A stretch of 64,000 nucleotides of DNA from Phycomyces nitens (Eukaryota; Mucoromycota; Mucoromycetes; Mucorales; Phycomycetaceae), in NCBI GenBank assembly GCA_022702545.1, contig JAHRBC010000004.1, positions 3,286,001-3,350,000 on the forward strand, read 5' to 3'. Shown here piece by piece: positions 33,575-45,411 of the stretch (positions are counted from its first letter, which is position 1; the number at the start of each line of letters is the position of its first letter). Below the pieces are notes generated by a model. The model saw only the letters and a list, made by a program, of their open reading frames with translations. It did no database searches and was not told the DNA's origin. The position numbers were made by a program, and so were the translations under genes.

Positions 33575-34754
33575 ATGGTTAACCAAAGAACAATTGCTCC
33601 TCGTCCTGCTACTGCTGACATGGATCTGATATTGGAAAAGCTTGTTGCCATGGAGAACAAGATGACCATTATGGAAGGCAAGATGGTGACATCAAACGCC
33701 AGACTTGTAACGATGGATTCCAGACTTGGTGTCATTATTGTAGGAAACCGTGAGACTATCACTGCCATTGATAATTTCGTTGAGGCTGCTCCTGCTGCTC
33801 CTGCTGCTCCTGCTGCTCCTGTTGCCTCCACCAGTGCAACTAGCAATGTTGTTGTGACGGATCCCATTGCTTTGTCAAACCCCAGCAAGAGAGTTTCCAC
33901 AGAGGTTTATGTAAGTATTATACTAAAGAGCAAAGACTATACTATCAGTTTGTTAACTTTTATATATTATTAGGCTGCGATCCGCAAATTCATGTGGAAT
34001 CCAAAGTTTCGGTCAACTGTCCCAGCAGAAGTAGAGGCCAACAACGATAAGCCCAGGTGGAACACCGATGTTCACTTCAACGTGACTCCCAACAAGGAGT
34101 TGGTTGATCGAATGCTCGTCTACCTGGGGCGCAAGTTTGCTGGCGACGGAATGAGGCAAAAGGATCTTCGTGAGAGGCTCCACAAGAATTTCATTAGTAG
34201 ATGCCGAAAAGTGAGAGAGTCTCCTGCTGTGAGGGCTGCGTTGAACAGACGTTCACGAAGATCTGGTCGTGCAAACGAAGTAAGTTGTTTGCAATATATT
34301 AAAAATCTATTAAACACATATTAATAATAATATTTGTAGAACTATGCTCGTCGTTTGGCAGCATATGACAATAACAGGGCTGAGATCAACCAGGAGATGG
34401 GTTGGAACTGCATAGGTGCACTCCAAAAGGGAGCAATGTCCGAGGGAGAATCAGATGACGAAGTCTCTGAAGCAGGAAGAAGACGTGTGGTTCGCACCAT
34501 TCGCCCAAGTTGGAGAAGCAATGAAGTGAGTTGTTGCGTTGATTGTAAATAATATATTTAATGGCTGTTGATTACTGATGTGCAATTGATAGTTTAACCG
34601 ATTCATCCAAGTCGTTGACAGATTCGTTGGTCTCCAACTTGGAGCAAACTCCCACCAGTTGTTGTCAAGGGTTTATGACAGAACTGTGGACGTGGCAGTC
34701 CCGACTAATTTTAATCCCAGTCTTCCTCAGTGGGCTCTTAGACATGGGCTTTAA
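33575..34754 (+). CDS. CACTA accessory protein, element b (329 aa)
   Basis: Exons are 33575-33910, 33974-34279 (306 nt), 34340-34525 (186 nt) and 34593-34754. It starts M-V-N-Q-R-T-I-A-P-R-P, with a coiled-coil-like stretch (L-E-K-L-V-A-M-E-N-K-M) and an Ala-Pro repeat (33785-33825). Exon 2 is A-A-I-R-K-F-M-W followed by W-N-T-D-V-H-F-N-V-T-P-N-K-E-L-V. Exon 3 is M-S-E-G-E-S-D-D-E-V, then R-P-S-W-R-S-N-E. Exon 4 ends P-Q-W-A-L-R-H-G-L. It is uninterrupted and converges on the transposase. The transposase of the same element is frameshifted near its end, so this intact partner could only work with a transposase from another copy. Confidence 0.8.
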
Positions 34755-34876
34755 TAAAATATTTTTTATCTATCCATCTATTTTTTTGACACGCATTACG
34801 TTTTGACAACATTTATAAAGGCAATGCTATTTCTGTTTGTTTTTTTTATGAAAGAGAAAAGATATTTATTTATTTA

Positions 34877-37800
34877 TTATATGCAAAGCTTTTTGGGCAA
34901 AGGGATGACCAGCATCCTCTTCACGCCATTTCGGCTTGTGTGCGTGGCAGTCGCAACTTCTAAAAGAAGGCGATGCACTGGCAAGATGCACTCATGACTG
35001 GGGGAGAAAAGCCGGGCAAACATATATCAACACCTTCATCCTCACGCGAACGATCATAGGACACACCATACCATCTCACAAAGGCGAAAACATGCTGACT
35101 TTGATATGATTGGCGATTTGGACGAACAGAGGCAGAGAGAGGCGGCGTAAAGTTGTGGACAAACATATACTGTATTTGTCCAGTATATGCAGTCTGGTTC
35201 TCACCCGTACTAGTGCCAAACAAAGCTTGAATATATGATCCACCCTTGCCAGAGCCATTGTGACCATGATAGATCTGCCCAAGAAGATTGATTGACTTTA
35301 TCTTTGTTATCTGATTGTCGACAAACAGCAAAGAAGAAGTGGCGTATTGATAGCTCTCCAGCTCAGAAATGTCATAAGTATCCTTATAATACTCCAACAA
35401 ATGAGGATAGTCACCATCACTCATTGCTGTTGCTGGCCTAGCTTGGAGAGGAAACGCAGAGGGTGGAAGAGGCTCATTACCCTTGATCGGGAATTCGGAA
35501 TCTTGGGATGCATCCACAAAATTTTGAATTCGGAATGGGCGTCGTGTTGGTGCAGGTGCAGGTGCAGGTGGAGACAAGGTGGCAAAGGACGAAGAAAGTT
35601 TGGCTAAGAGAGGAAGGAAAGGAGCAGATACTGATGACTTGAGGATGGCATTCGTATAGTCCTCCTTGTACGAATTCTGGACAAATGTTTTCATAAATGT
35701 TGACTCGAACCCGTCTCTTCTGTTTGTCTCGATGTTCTTCAACAACCCATTGTATCTCTCAAACCCAAAGAGCCAATAGCCGTACACTGGTCCAAAATCA
35801 CGAATGGTCTCGCGAAGATGGAGGTGTAGGTGCATATTGCAGGTGAGGACAGTGTGTGGGTATTGTTGTTCGCAGGCTTGACCAAATTTCTCCAGGTGAC
35901 TATGGGCTTCATCAAGTTCGTCAAAAGTGATGGCTGGCTTTATCAAGAGGCGGCAGGCGTCGACAAAGCTAATCCAATTCTTGAACTTGGCAGCAGGGAG
36001 AACGGTCTTCAACAGAGTAGGGGAGTAAACAAGCACCCAGGATTTCCACTCGTCGGCCTTCATATGGGGAAATCCCTTCCCAATCTTCGTCTTCAACACT
36101 GCGTAATCCGCAGGCAACACCATGGTCTCTGCCACCCTCTGCATCTCACGAAGATTGTTGTCTGTGATCAGACCACTGGCAGTCCACGTCTCGACCATCC
36201 TCTTCGCCGTTCCCAGGAATAGGTTGTGCATGGGATCAATGATCGTTCCACGTACTAGATCAAAGTATCCAAGGCGATGCAACTGCGACCATCGAACACC
36301 ATTTTCGACCTCCAGCTGATGCCTTTCTGAGGGCGTACTTGCACTCTTCCACTCCTCAGCATGCACCCGGTTTTGAGCACCATTTGCAAGTCTCCACGCA
36401 CAGAAATCAAAACCACGAAAATCGACATTGTTTGTCCCTTCCAAGCGAGAGAAACTACGACTGCATTTGTAGCATGCATGGGTACTGTTATGAGACGTGA
36501 ATCCACTGGTTTTCCTGGCGGCAGGGATATCACATGCAACCATGAAGAGTGCAGCACGGACAGTTACTCCACTTGGGTTTTCATAACTTGGAATGGCCAT
36601 TCCAACATACAGCTGCTCCAACTCGTCGACCAAGGGCTTGAGGTAGTTGTTAATCTCCTCTGATCTTGGTTCTTTTGGCCCAGGCATCAGACCAACAAGA
36701 ATCACGTTCTCTGCCTTGAACCTATCCTCTCGAGGCAAATTGTTGATTGCGAGGTAAATTGCTCCAGAGGAATGGCTGATACCATCGAATGGCTGAAACC
36801 AATCAATGTTGAGAGTCAACATGAGTGAGCGCGAGTCTTCAACAAAGGGAACGCCGTTCTTGTCCTTCAACCCCTTCCACATCGCACCATCATAAACGTC
36901 GCACATTGTATCAACGATCTTCAACTCCTGGTTCCATTGTCTGATCTTGCTTTCGAAATCCGGGCGGAGGAAAAGGACTCTCAACGCCTGCTTGACGGAC
37001 TGGTAGTTGTATTGACGTTTTGGGACTAAAGCACCAGATGATGATTGCTTCATCAATTGGCAACCACATGGAGAAACGGAACCGAGCTTGGCGGAACTGC
37101 ACTGAAGGGGAGCAGACCCAGCTTCCTCATAAACCGTGTGGCAATCCTGGCACACAACGAATCTCTTTACACCCTTGGTCAAGGCAGTGAAACCCGTCAT
37201 GCTTTGGAGACCAGAAAGGCTTGAAGGCAATTGGAAGTCCTGTCCGTAAATCGTCAAGAGTTTGTTGATGAACTCAATCAAGACAACAGCACCCTTATCG
37301 ACCACATAACGGGATGCAAACAGAACAACGAAAATGGCAATTGCCCTGTGCACTGGGTTTTCGGGCATACCAGGAGTAGCAAAAGGGTCTATTATTTAAA
37401 AAGGAAAATTATTAACACTCAATTTTTGCTTGCTTTTGTATTGTAGCTATTCTATACTGACCTTCACTGTCAAACTCCTCGACCTCAATCTCTTCATCAT
37501 CGGCTTCATCATCGCTGTCATTGTCAGAGTCATCGGTGATTTCGGCGCCATCGCCATTGGCCTCATTGTCAACTGAATCATCGTCAGACATCGGGACGGA
37601 ATCCAAAAATGGTAGGCCGACCTGACCATCCGTTTCCATGGATTCGGATTGAGAGGTCGGGATTGCTACAAATATAGAATACATTAGTTTATTGCCCTGT
37701 ACTGGTTTTCAAATAAATATTTTTTACCCTCAACATCAACGTCCATCACGGCACTTTGTGTGCCTGAGTTCAATTAAAGGCTAATGGTTATTATTGCGCA

Positions 37801-37981
37801 GCAAAGATAAAATTAATATTGAAAATAACATACTGTTTTCAAAATCCAAGACTTCTTCAAATCTTGCTCTTTTGGCATGACGCTGGGAAGTGCGCTTGGA
37901 TACAATAGAGAATCCTTGCTGGTTGTTGTTGCATTTGTTGCAGTAACAGGCAGTGTTGTTAAGAGCGGAAATAGAAGACAT
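34877..37981 (-). pseudogene. Tnp2 transposase of element b (C-terminal frameshift)
   Basis: Exons are 37981-37834 (148 nt), 37763-37728 (36 nt), 37665-37462 (204 nt) and 37388-34877; phases agree at all junctions. The zinc-finger-like exon is C-Y-C-N-K-C...S-Q-R-H. The acidic exon is D-N-D-S-D-D-E-A-D-D-E-E. Catalytic motifs are N-I-D-W-F-Q-P-F-D-G, I-D-P-M-H-N-L-F-L-G and F-E-R-Y-N-G. One base is missing near 34996: C-F-S-P-A-T-N-E-C in a becomes G-F-S-P-P-V-M-S. This replaces the last ~40 residues, including the conserved V-I-P-L-P-K-K-L end, and stops at 34960. The original stop position is 34877-34879. Partial activity cannot be excluded. Confidence 0.85.
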
Positions 37982-38046
37982 TGTTTATATGATTCGATTG
38001 TGAGATAAAAAAGGAAACAAGTGCTACATATTTTAATTTGCTGTCA

Positions 38047-38053
38047 TTTTATA
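38047..38053 (-). promoter_or_regulatory. TATA box of transposase b
   Basis: TATAAAA on the minus strand lies 66 nt upstream of the ATG at 37981, conserved with element a. Confidence 0.5.
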
Positions 38054-38223
38054 GATGAAAAAAAAGCTATTGTTTTTTAATCTTTTGCCCGAACCAATAG
38101 GATGGATTAGAATTACACTTTTTATTTGAAGTAAAAAAAATATCTGAGATGAAAAAAAGCTCTATATTTCCACTACCCTTTTGCCACATTGATACAATGC
38201 TAAATTTGGGAGTTTTTCCAGTG

Positions 38224-38363
38224 TTTGCCCGAACCAATAGGATGCATCAAAATTATACTTTTTATTTTTAAAAAAAATAATGTCTGAGATGAAAAAAAGC
38301 TCTATGTTTCTAGTACCCATCTGCACCATTTATACTAGGTGAAATCGAGGGGTTTTTCCAGTG
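38224..38363. repeat. Right-terminal fragment of element a beyond b
   Basis: This segment starts with the TSD TTT and GCCCGAACCAATAGG, resembles 38081-38223 and ends in its own CACTG terminus. It looks like a tandem duplication of the element end but is explained by b inserting into a. No gene is present. Confidence 0.85.
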
Positions 38364-38560
38364 TGTACTCCAGATATATTTTTTAAAGATATAAATACAG
38401 TCTTTTATATATATATATAATACTATTGTTCTTATTTGACACTATACCTTATACTGCAAATTATAATGTATGTTTATGTATTCAAAGAAATATATGTTAA
38501 TATATATGGATTTATTTATGCTTATTATTTTATTTTATTTTAAAAAAAAATATTTAGAAA

Positions 38561-39791
38561 ATGTCTTCAAATCAGAGAAACTCAGGACGCAAAGCCAGAG
38601 CAAACCCAACTGCTCCCATTCACCGTGTTGCTGCTGGCCGTATTAGCCAGCGTGAAATCCTTCCAAGGGCCCCCAGTCGCAGTGAGGAAAGTAGTCAAGG
38701 ACAGACAGAAATGGCCACTGTCCTTGAAGACTTGAGGTTCCTCAAGTCCAGAATGGGAATGGTCTATGACATCGCTGGCAAGACCAACCAGACCATGAGT
38801 ACGTTCATGGAAGCCCATGCCAGTGGTGTCCAGAGCCAGCTCCCTCTTGGCCAAGCTGGTCCCGTTGGAATGGCTCCTTCTGTTGGCCCCTCCAGCTCAC
38901 TTGGTACCAGTGATATGAGTGCGATTGTCTTGGTATGAATATTATTATTATTTTGTTAAAAAATATTTTCTAATAAATTATATCTAGGAATTCATTAATG
39001 AGAAGATGTGAAAGAAGAACTTCACGTCTAACGATCCTGCTCTGATTGCCGAGAATGAAGGCAAACAGAAATGGAATAAGGACAAGAAGATTAATCACCC
39101 AGACAATGTCAGGGTCATCAACTACTTGAGAGACTACATTCTCTCGCAGCCTCGTGCTGCTGGTTTTTGGCCTGGCATGGTAGTGCAAAAAATTAAAAAC
39201 AATTACAAGTACTACCATCTCACTTCAAACATGAGTGAAGAGCAAGCTTCTGCCAAGAAGAGAAAGGTTCGGGCTAATACCAGGCTTGTCGAGGTTAGTA
39301 TAAAGACGATTTGATATTTTTAATTTAATCTGAAAATTTTTATAGATCCACTTGCGCAGGGTGGAGGCCTACAAACGTCACTGGAGGGCAATCGATGAGG
39401 AGATCGGCCATAAGCCTGAAAACCCTGATGAGATGGCCTATCTCCATGTCCTCCAGAAGGATGTGATGTCTGATGGTGAATCAGACATGGAAGACATTGC
39501 GCCTGGTATTAGCATGCGTGTTCTCTGTGTTGCTCGTCCCAGTTGGAGAAGCGATGAGGTAATTAATATTTTGTAGAGTGATGTGCTGATTGATGAGAAA
39601 AGACTGATAAATTTAATATAGTTGAACCGGCTTCTGGAGGTCATTGACCATCTTGCAAGAGAGGATGACCTGAGACGGTCATCAACAAAGACAAAGACAA
39701 GAATGCCCAGACAGCAAAAACGATCAAGGAGATTCCTGCCCCAAGTCACCTGACTTTGAATTTGCCTGCCTGGGTATTCAAAAATGAATAA
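38561..39791 (+). pseudogene. CACTA accessory gene of element c (nonsense plus frameshift)
   Basis: Exons are 38561-38932, 38988-39293 (306 nt), 39346-39558 (213 nt) and 39622-39791. It starts M-S-S-N-Q-R-N-S-G-R-K. Exon 3 has M-S-D-G-E-S-D-M-E, then R-P-S-W-R-S-D-E, matching element d. TGA at 39009-39011 replaces the Trp of the d sequence K-M-W-K-K-N. One base is missing in the A-run near 39713-39717 of exon 4, shifting the last ~25 codons. In the other frame those read P-S-H-L then P-A-W-V-F-K-N-E-stop (39789-39791). All splice sites are preserved. Confidence 0.8.
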
Positions 39792-39886
39792 ATCTTTGTT
39801 TTTGTCTTTTTTACTTTTTAAACACATGATTCGCAAAACAAACTATGAAGTTATGATTAAGAACAAGAGAGATAAGATAAATATAT

Positions 39887-42800
39887 TTAGGCAGAAACCT
39901 TTCTAGGCAAAGGGACAACTAGTTTTTTGTTAATGTTACTACTAGATTTATAATCCACAATTGCAACAGGCAGGAGAATCCGATGGACAGGAAGAATGCT
40001 TTGAAAGTCAAGAGCCGAAAATTCATCCTTGTGAACCTCAATTCCTTCAGCCTCTCTGGTGGTGTCTGATGTGGTCTTGAACCAATTTACAAAAGCAAAA
40101 GTGTGTTGACTGTCGTAGGCATTTCCACAATGCGAAGAAGAAACAGCAGGACTAAATGTGTGAACAAATAGATACTGAATCTCTCCAACATACGCGTACA
40201 CTGCCTCGGTCTTTTCCTCAACAAATAATGCTTGGATGTATGACCCATTTCGACGTTTACCACTCCTTCCTTTGAATATTTGGCCCATGATGTTGATTGA
40301 CGCAAGCATTTCAATCCAGTCATTGACAAAAGCGGTCGAGGCCATGGTGTCTTTGCAGCTGTTAATGTTTTTGTCCCCATGGACAACCTGGTAATACTCC
40401 ACTAGACAATTGTATTCCAGTCTAGGCATTATGCTCATTGGTTTCTTTTTCAATGGCAGAGTTGATGGTGGCAAAGGCTCGTTACCGTGGACTGTTAACG
40501 ATGGGTTCTCTGCAAATTCAAGGAATTCTGGCAATGAGAAGGCAGACAAATCAAGGTACGGAATTTGGGTTGAGGTGATGTCTTGATGGATGGTCAACTT
40601 GCTAAATACGTCTGAGAAGTATTGTCCACTTGGTGTGTCTAGGAAACCGCGAACAAAATCTCCCTTTCTTGTATCCTCAATGAAACTTCTCATATACGTG
40701 GCCTCAAAACCACTTCTCCTGTTGGTGTTGATGTTCTTGAGTATACTATTGTACCTCTCGAAACCAAAAAGCCAGTAACTGTAAACTGGCCCAAAGTCCA
40801 GAATGGTTTCACGAAGGTGAAGATGTAGGTGCATGTTTGGAGAGAGGAGGTCAGGCTCATACAGTTGCTCACAACCTTTACCAAACTGCTCTAGATTATG
40901 ATGCGCTTCCTCAATATCGTCCTCAGAGATACTTGGCTTTGTCAGACAACGGCAAGCATTGACAAAAAACATCCAGTTCTTGAATTTTGGCATTGGCAGC
41001 ACGTTTTTTAACACCACGGGAGAGTACACCAAGCACCACGATTTCCACTCATCAGCTTTCATAAAGGGGAATCCCTTTCCAATCTTCGTCCTTAATGTTG
41101 TGTAGTCTGCAGGCAACACCATCTTCTCTACCATCTTCTGCATGGCAACAAAACTCTTATCGTTGATTACTCCATCTGCAACCCATCTCTCCATCATCCT
41201 CTTGGCAGTGCCTAAGAAAAGATTATGCATTGGATCGATGATCGTGCAGCGGACAACGTCAAAGTACTGGAGACAATGCAGTTCGGACCAGCGAACACCA
41301 CTGGCAACTTCAAGGCGCTGCCTCTCAGTTTGAGTGGCTGCATTTCTCCAGACCTCAGCATCCTTACGATTATCATCTCTAGTGCGAAGGAGCCACTTTG
41401 AGAAGTCAAATCCAGAATAATCAACAGAGCTTGTGCCAGCTAACCGAGTGAACTGACGATTGCATTTATGACAGGCGTTTGTGCTTGTATGGGATGTGAA
41501 CCCACATACTTTTCTTGCGGCAGGGATGTCACAAGCAACAACAAAGAGAGCAGCGCGGATTCTCACACCAGATGGACATTGGTGGGTCTTGAGTATAATT
41601 CCCTGGTACAGTTCTTCCAATTCATCAACAAGAGGTCTAAGATAGTTATTGATTTCAGACGTCTTTGCTTCTTTGGGGCCTGGCATTAATCCAACGAGGA
41701 TGACGTTCTCCTTTTTAAACCTGACATCGCGAGGAAGATTGTTTACTGCCAAGTAAATGGCACCACACGAATATGAGACACCATCAAATGGCTGGAACCA
41801 GTCAATATTCAGTGTCAACATTAGAGAGCGGCTGTCATCAACAAAGAGGTTGCCATTGATGTCTTTAACACTGTTCCACATCGCACCATCATACACATCA
41901 AACATCGTCTTTTCCACTTTGGGACCACGATTCCAAGAGTTGATTTGGGTTTCGAAATCGGGCCAAGAAAAGAGAGTTTGCAGAGAGTGTTTGATTGACT
42001 GGTACACATACAACTTCTTTGGGATTGTGGACGAACTGGACTTGAACAAGCTATGGCCACACAAGGCGCTATTTCCAAACTTGTCAAAGGTACAGAAAAG
42101 AGGTGCACCATCGTTCTCATAAATACTGTGGCATTCACCACATGCAACATATTTCTTGATGCCCTTTGTCAATGTATCCATTCCTGCCATGCTTTTTAGA
42201 CCAGAGACACTTGATGGGACTCAGAAAGAATCGCCAAAAAAATCCAAGATCTTGTTTACGATTGCAATCAAGATAATTGCGCCTTCATTGACAACGTAAA
42301 AGGAAATGAACAGGGCAAGAGCCTTGACCACAAAGCCATGAATGAAACTCAATTCTGAGTTGAATTCTGAAAAATATCAACACAAAACACCTCATTAATA
42401 TACAATCTATATAGATGGGTGGATTAGCATTTCAGGTACTACACAAACCTTCATTATCAAGCATCTCATCTTCACTTTCGTTATCAGAGTCAGAGTCAGA
42501 GTCACCAAACGAGCTGCATTCATCCTCTGCACCAAAAATGGCGTCAGATTCAGAAAGAGGTAGGTTTCTAATGGGTTCTTGTACCCCCTCATGTCCTTCA
42601 ATATCGTTTTCCAAGTCTGCCCAAGTGTAACAACATTGGTTTAATAAAAAAACAATAAAATTTTAAAAAATCCTTACCACCAGACTCAAAATCCATGGCC
42701 TCTACATTGTCTACGGCCTCAAAGTATTGCTCTTCATCATCAACAATTTCCATTGCTATTTAATTCAAAAACATATTTATTATTAATTAAATAATTTACA

Positions 42801-42976
42801 AATCCAAATATAAAATATATCTTACATCTACCACCAAAAAAACTGTTTTTGGCATCTTCTTTAAGCATATGACGCTTAAATGTTTGAGCTGTGAGAAAAT
42901 CAAATCCTCCCTCTTTGTTCTTGCAAATAGAACATCTGCATTCTTTTGTTCTTGTAGATTTACGGATAGGAGCCAT
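39887..42976 (-). pseudogene. Tnp2 transposase of element c (single nonsense)
   Basis: Exons are 42976-42826 (151 nt), 42755-42678 (78 nt), 42616-42449 (168 nt) and 42366-39887. The total is divisible by three. Exon 1 is zinc-finger-like (C-R-C-S-I-C...F-K-R-H-M). Exon 3 is acidic (S-D-S-D-S-D-N-E-S-E-D-E). Exon 4 carries N-I-D-W-F-Q-P-F-D-G, I-D-P-M-H-N-L-F-L-G, F-E-R-Y-N-S and ends V-P-L-P-R-K-V-S-A. TGA at 42221-42223 stands where element d has Arg (F-C-D-P-F-R-L-P). Otherwise open; internal reinitiation at M-A-G-M-D (42190) would give 767 aa lacking the zinc-finger and acidic parts. Confidence 0.85.
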
Positions 42977-43228
42977 TGTTTAATAAATAATTTAAAATGT
43001 TTTGGTTTAACAGTAAAGAAGATATACTCAGGTACAGTTTATTTGATATGATTTGAGTTTAATATTTATTTTTCATGCTACACTATTCTCTACAACCAAT
43101 AAAATCTATCAAAAATATGGTTTTTTCTCTTAACTCACAAAAAATGGCCTGAGCTAGAAAATTGACCTTTATATCCCATACCAACTGTATCAACTACACA
43201 TATAGGAATCGGGGGTATTTTTGCAGTG

Positions 43229-44350
43229 TATATGGTATCGTCATTGGTGGCTTGGTAAAAACTCTTCGTGTCAAACTATTTTCTCCTTTAACATTTCTTA
43301 TTCTACTATAGACCGCCGCCATCACTGTCCACCCCATCTGGCCCCTTCATCATCTACGACTGGTTATCATAATGGTAATGCCTTTTCTTGGTCTTTATCT
43401 CTTTCCATAATATTATTCTGGCTATTTACTAATATTGTTCTATACTCTTAATAAGAATCTATTGTTGGTCATCACGTAACATCCCTCTACTTAATTGTCA
43501 ACTCTGTTTCTGGTATGTAAATCGATTATTCTATTACCCAATTCACCCATACTAATTTACTTTACCCCATCTCTAGTCAATCTAATCATACAAGATGCCA
43601 TGCCATGCCGCACAACTCAGCCCCACTTTGTCCGTTCTTATCCATCCCTTACAATGTAAGTATAAAATACCTCGCATCTTGAACAACACCCGCACTCTTG
43701 AATATATGTCACTAATATAACTTTTATTGTATTAGAATACTGCCGCAACCACCCAAATCGCCGTCGGTCCCTATTTTCAGGTATTGTTCAGTAGTGAAGC
43801 ACCCGATCCAAGTAGTATCAAGTAGGCCGGTAGAAGCGGCAAGGATATACAGTAATAGTATTAGAGCTTGTGTACAGAGCCATTCTATTCTTTCCAATAA
43901 ACACAAATATAAACCATAAACCTAATAAGTACGGGGTATAAAACAATGGGGGGGATCATTCTATGCTTGATTGCACAGTAATAGTATTTGATGATTGGTT
44001 AATTGCTTGAGGATATCCTTGATACCATGGAGAAAGCCAGCTTCTCCCCAACTTTATTTGCTGTGTGTAATCGTCTTTTCAATTTATAAACACATAATCT
44101 ATTACACTAAAAACATAGTTTTAAGCACAAAAATCTGGTAAACACCAAAAATCTATATGCAGAAAAAGCTAACGAACCCTACTCTCCCAAAAGTTTTCAA
44201 CTTTGCACCTGTATGAGATTCGACTTTGAGCCCAGGAGAAACCTTGCTTACTCCCATACTCGTAGTATTCTGTTCTCCCCTGAAAACCTAAACTTTTCCC
44301 CTATTTATTTCTGGTTATATACATGGTTTTACCCCACAGTTTTTGCAGTG
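43229..44350 (+). pseudogene. C2 mini-exon gene, 3' exons, and right end of C2
   Basis: This continues the array interrupted at 24350. Exon-like segments are about 43447-43503 (donor GTATGT), about 43576-43656 (donor GTAAGT) and 43738-43782. In one frame they read W-S-S-R-N-I-P-L-L-N-C, P-H-N-S-A-P-L-C-P-F-L and N-T-A-A-T-T-Q-I-A-V-G-P-Y-F, with no stop, whereas C1 has TAG for the Trp. 43800-44350 is the subterminal region; it contains an antisense 60-codon frame (43906-43724) also present in C1, not judged a gene. Confidence 0.45.
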
Positions 44351-45411
44351 GGGGTCTCTTGGCACGATACTGACATACTGGACAACCTTGGACCAAGGAA
44401 TGGACTCGCTCAAACAGGTTCGGGGCAGTAAACTGAAGTTTCAGTCTCCTCCAAGTGTTGTTGACACCAAAATGGCCCTCAGAATGCACCTTGGAGATCA
44501 CCTCATCGACTATACCTTCATGGAGCAGTTCTTGACCAGGTACCTCAGGATTGTCAGATTTCTTGAAAAGCTTTCCGTGTATTACTGCGTACTTGCTGGC
44601 TTGGTGGCGCACCTTCCTCTTGGTAGACTCATCAGAATCTGCAGGATAAGTCTGGTTGGACACATAATGGAAGATCGCCAAATACAAAGGATATTCCATA
44701 TTGGGAAACAATAGGAACAGGGATACAAAAAAAAATATAGGTTTGATAAAAATATTGTATTCGAGTTTCAATTGACAAAAGAGATAAACAAAATACAATA
44801 AATACAGAGATTGAAAATGATATAAATATCAAAGGAAGTAATAAAAATAAAAGGGGGTACAAATAGTTCACCAGAACAAAATAATAAAACCCTTCTCAGA
44901 GAGAAGTTGCCGTCAAAGAAAGAAAACCGAGCTCGTGGATGAATTCCAGTAAAGATCTACTGGGTGCTTATCAAACGCAACAGGGAATCGGCCGGATTCT
45001 GCTTTCCTGGCCTGTGGTAGATCTCAAAATCATATTCGAGTAAGGCGGCTGCCCATCTTTGAAGCTTGGGGGAGGGTTTATCACTGGCGAAGATAAAAGT
45101 AAGTGCGGAATGGTCGGTCTGGAGGACAAAATGTCAGCCAGCCAGGTAATGGCGAAAATGAAACACTGCCCACACCACAGCAAGTGCCTCCAGATGCGTC
45201 GCCGAGTAGTTACGCTCGCTTTGACAAAGACCTCGCGAAGCATAAGCTACAACCTTCTCTTCCTTCTGCCCACTGGTTGGAGACTGCGACAAAATCGCCC
45301 CAATGCCCTTGGTTGAAGCATCCGTGGTCAGGATCTGGGTCTGATTCCGGTCCGGGTAGGCCAAAACGGGAGTGGTGGTCAAAGAAGTCTTCAAGGACAG
45401 GAATGCCTCTT
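44351..45411 (-). pseudogene. Ty3/Gypsy pol: RNase H and integrase zinc-binding domain
   Basis: Minus strand from 45411: an RT-RNase H domain (L-A-Y-P-D, T-T-D-A-S-T-K-G-I-G-A-I-L, Y-A-S-R-G-L, E-R-N-Y-S-A-T-H-L-E-A-L-A-V-V-W-A), then Y-H-R-P-G-K-Q-N-P-A-D-S. About 200 bp of AT-rich, stop-containing DNA (44725-44930) may be an intron or decayed spacer. Then the integrase HHCC domain (V-H-S-E-G-H-F-G and C-P-V-C-Q-Y-R-A-K-R-P) stops at the C2 border. The core continues in frame at 18130. The reverse transcriptase and everything upstream is cut off by K at 45412. Non-functional. Confidence 0.85.

Larger units (their letters stand above)
31881..38223. mobile_element. CACTA element b, 6343 bp, TSD TTT
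   Basis: The left end is CACTGCAAAAAATAAAG at 31881 and the inverted right end CACTGGAAAAACTCCC at 38223. TTT flanks at 31878-31880 and 38224-38226. The sequence left of b (GATCCTTT) continues right of b as GCCCGAACCAATAGGATG. That matches b's own subterminal sequence at about 38080, so b landed about 137 bp inside the right end of its relative a. It carries a mini-exon gene, an accessory gene and a transposase. Confidence 0.95.
25654..38363. mobile_element. CACTA element a (12.7 kb with b), TSD TGT
   Basis: The left end CACTGCAAAAGAGGGG at 25654 and the inverted right end CACTGGAAAAACCCC at 38363 share only CACTG-x-AAAA. TGT flanks at 25651-25653 and 38364-38366. Element b sits 137 bp from the right end. 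The a and b copies are closely related across most of their length. Native sequence is 25654-31880 plus 38227-38363 (about 6.4 kb). Confidence 0.92.
24351..43228. mobile_element. CACTA element c (18.9 kb with a and b), TSD TAT
   Basis: The left end CACTGCAAAAATACCCCC at 24351 and the inverted right end CACTGCAAAAATACCCCC at 43228 form a terminal inverted repeat (TIR) with about 30 of 32 matches. TAT flanks at 24348-24350 and 43229-43231. The empty site is visible in the adjacent array unit (24101-24130). Native sequence is 24351-25653 plus 38367-43228, about 6.2 kb. It carries a mini-exon gene, an accessory gene and a transposase; the last two each contain disabling mutations. Confidence 0.95.
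18131..44350. mobile_element. CACTA element C2 (26.2 kb with nested c, a and b), TSD GGG
   Basis: The left end CACTGGGAAAACGGTGGG at 18131 and the inverted right end CACTGCAAAAACTGTGGGG at 44350 match at about 16 of 20 positions. GGG flanks at 18128-18130 and 44351-44353. Excising C2 restores the Gypsy pol reading frame, which proves the borders. Native C2 sequence is 18131-24350 plus 43232-44350 (about 7.3 kb); the rest is element c and its guests. Contents are an intact transposase, a frameshifted accessory gene and the mini-exon array that c interrupted. Confidence 0.95.

Noticed and set aside
38081..38363. Tandem duplication of an element end
   Set aside because: Fully explained by b inserting near the right end of the related element a, with TTT and TGT duplications.
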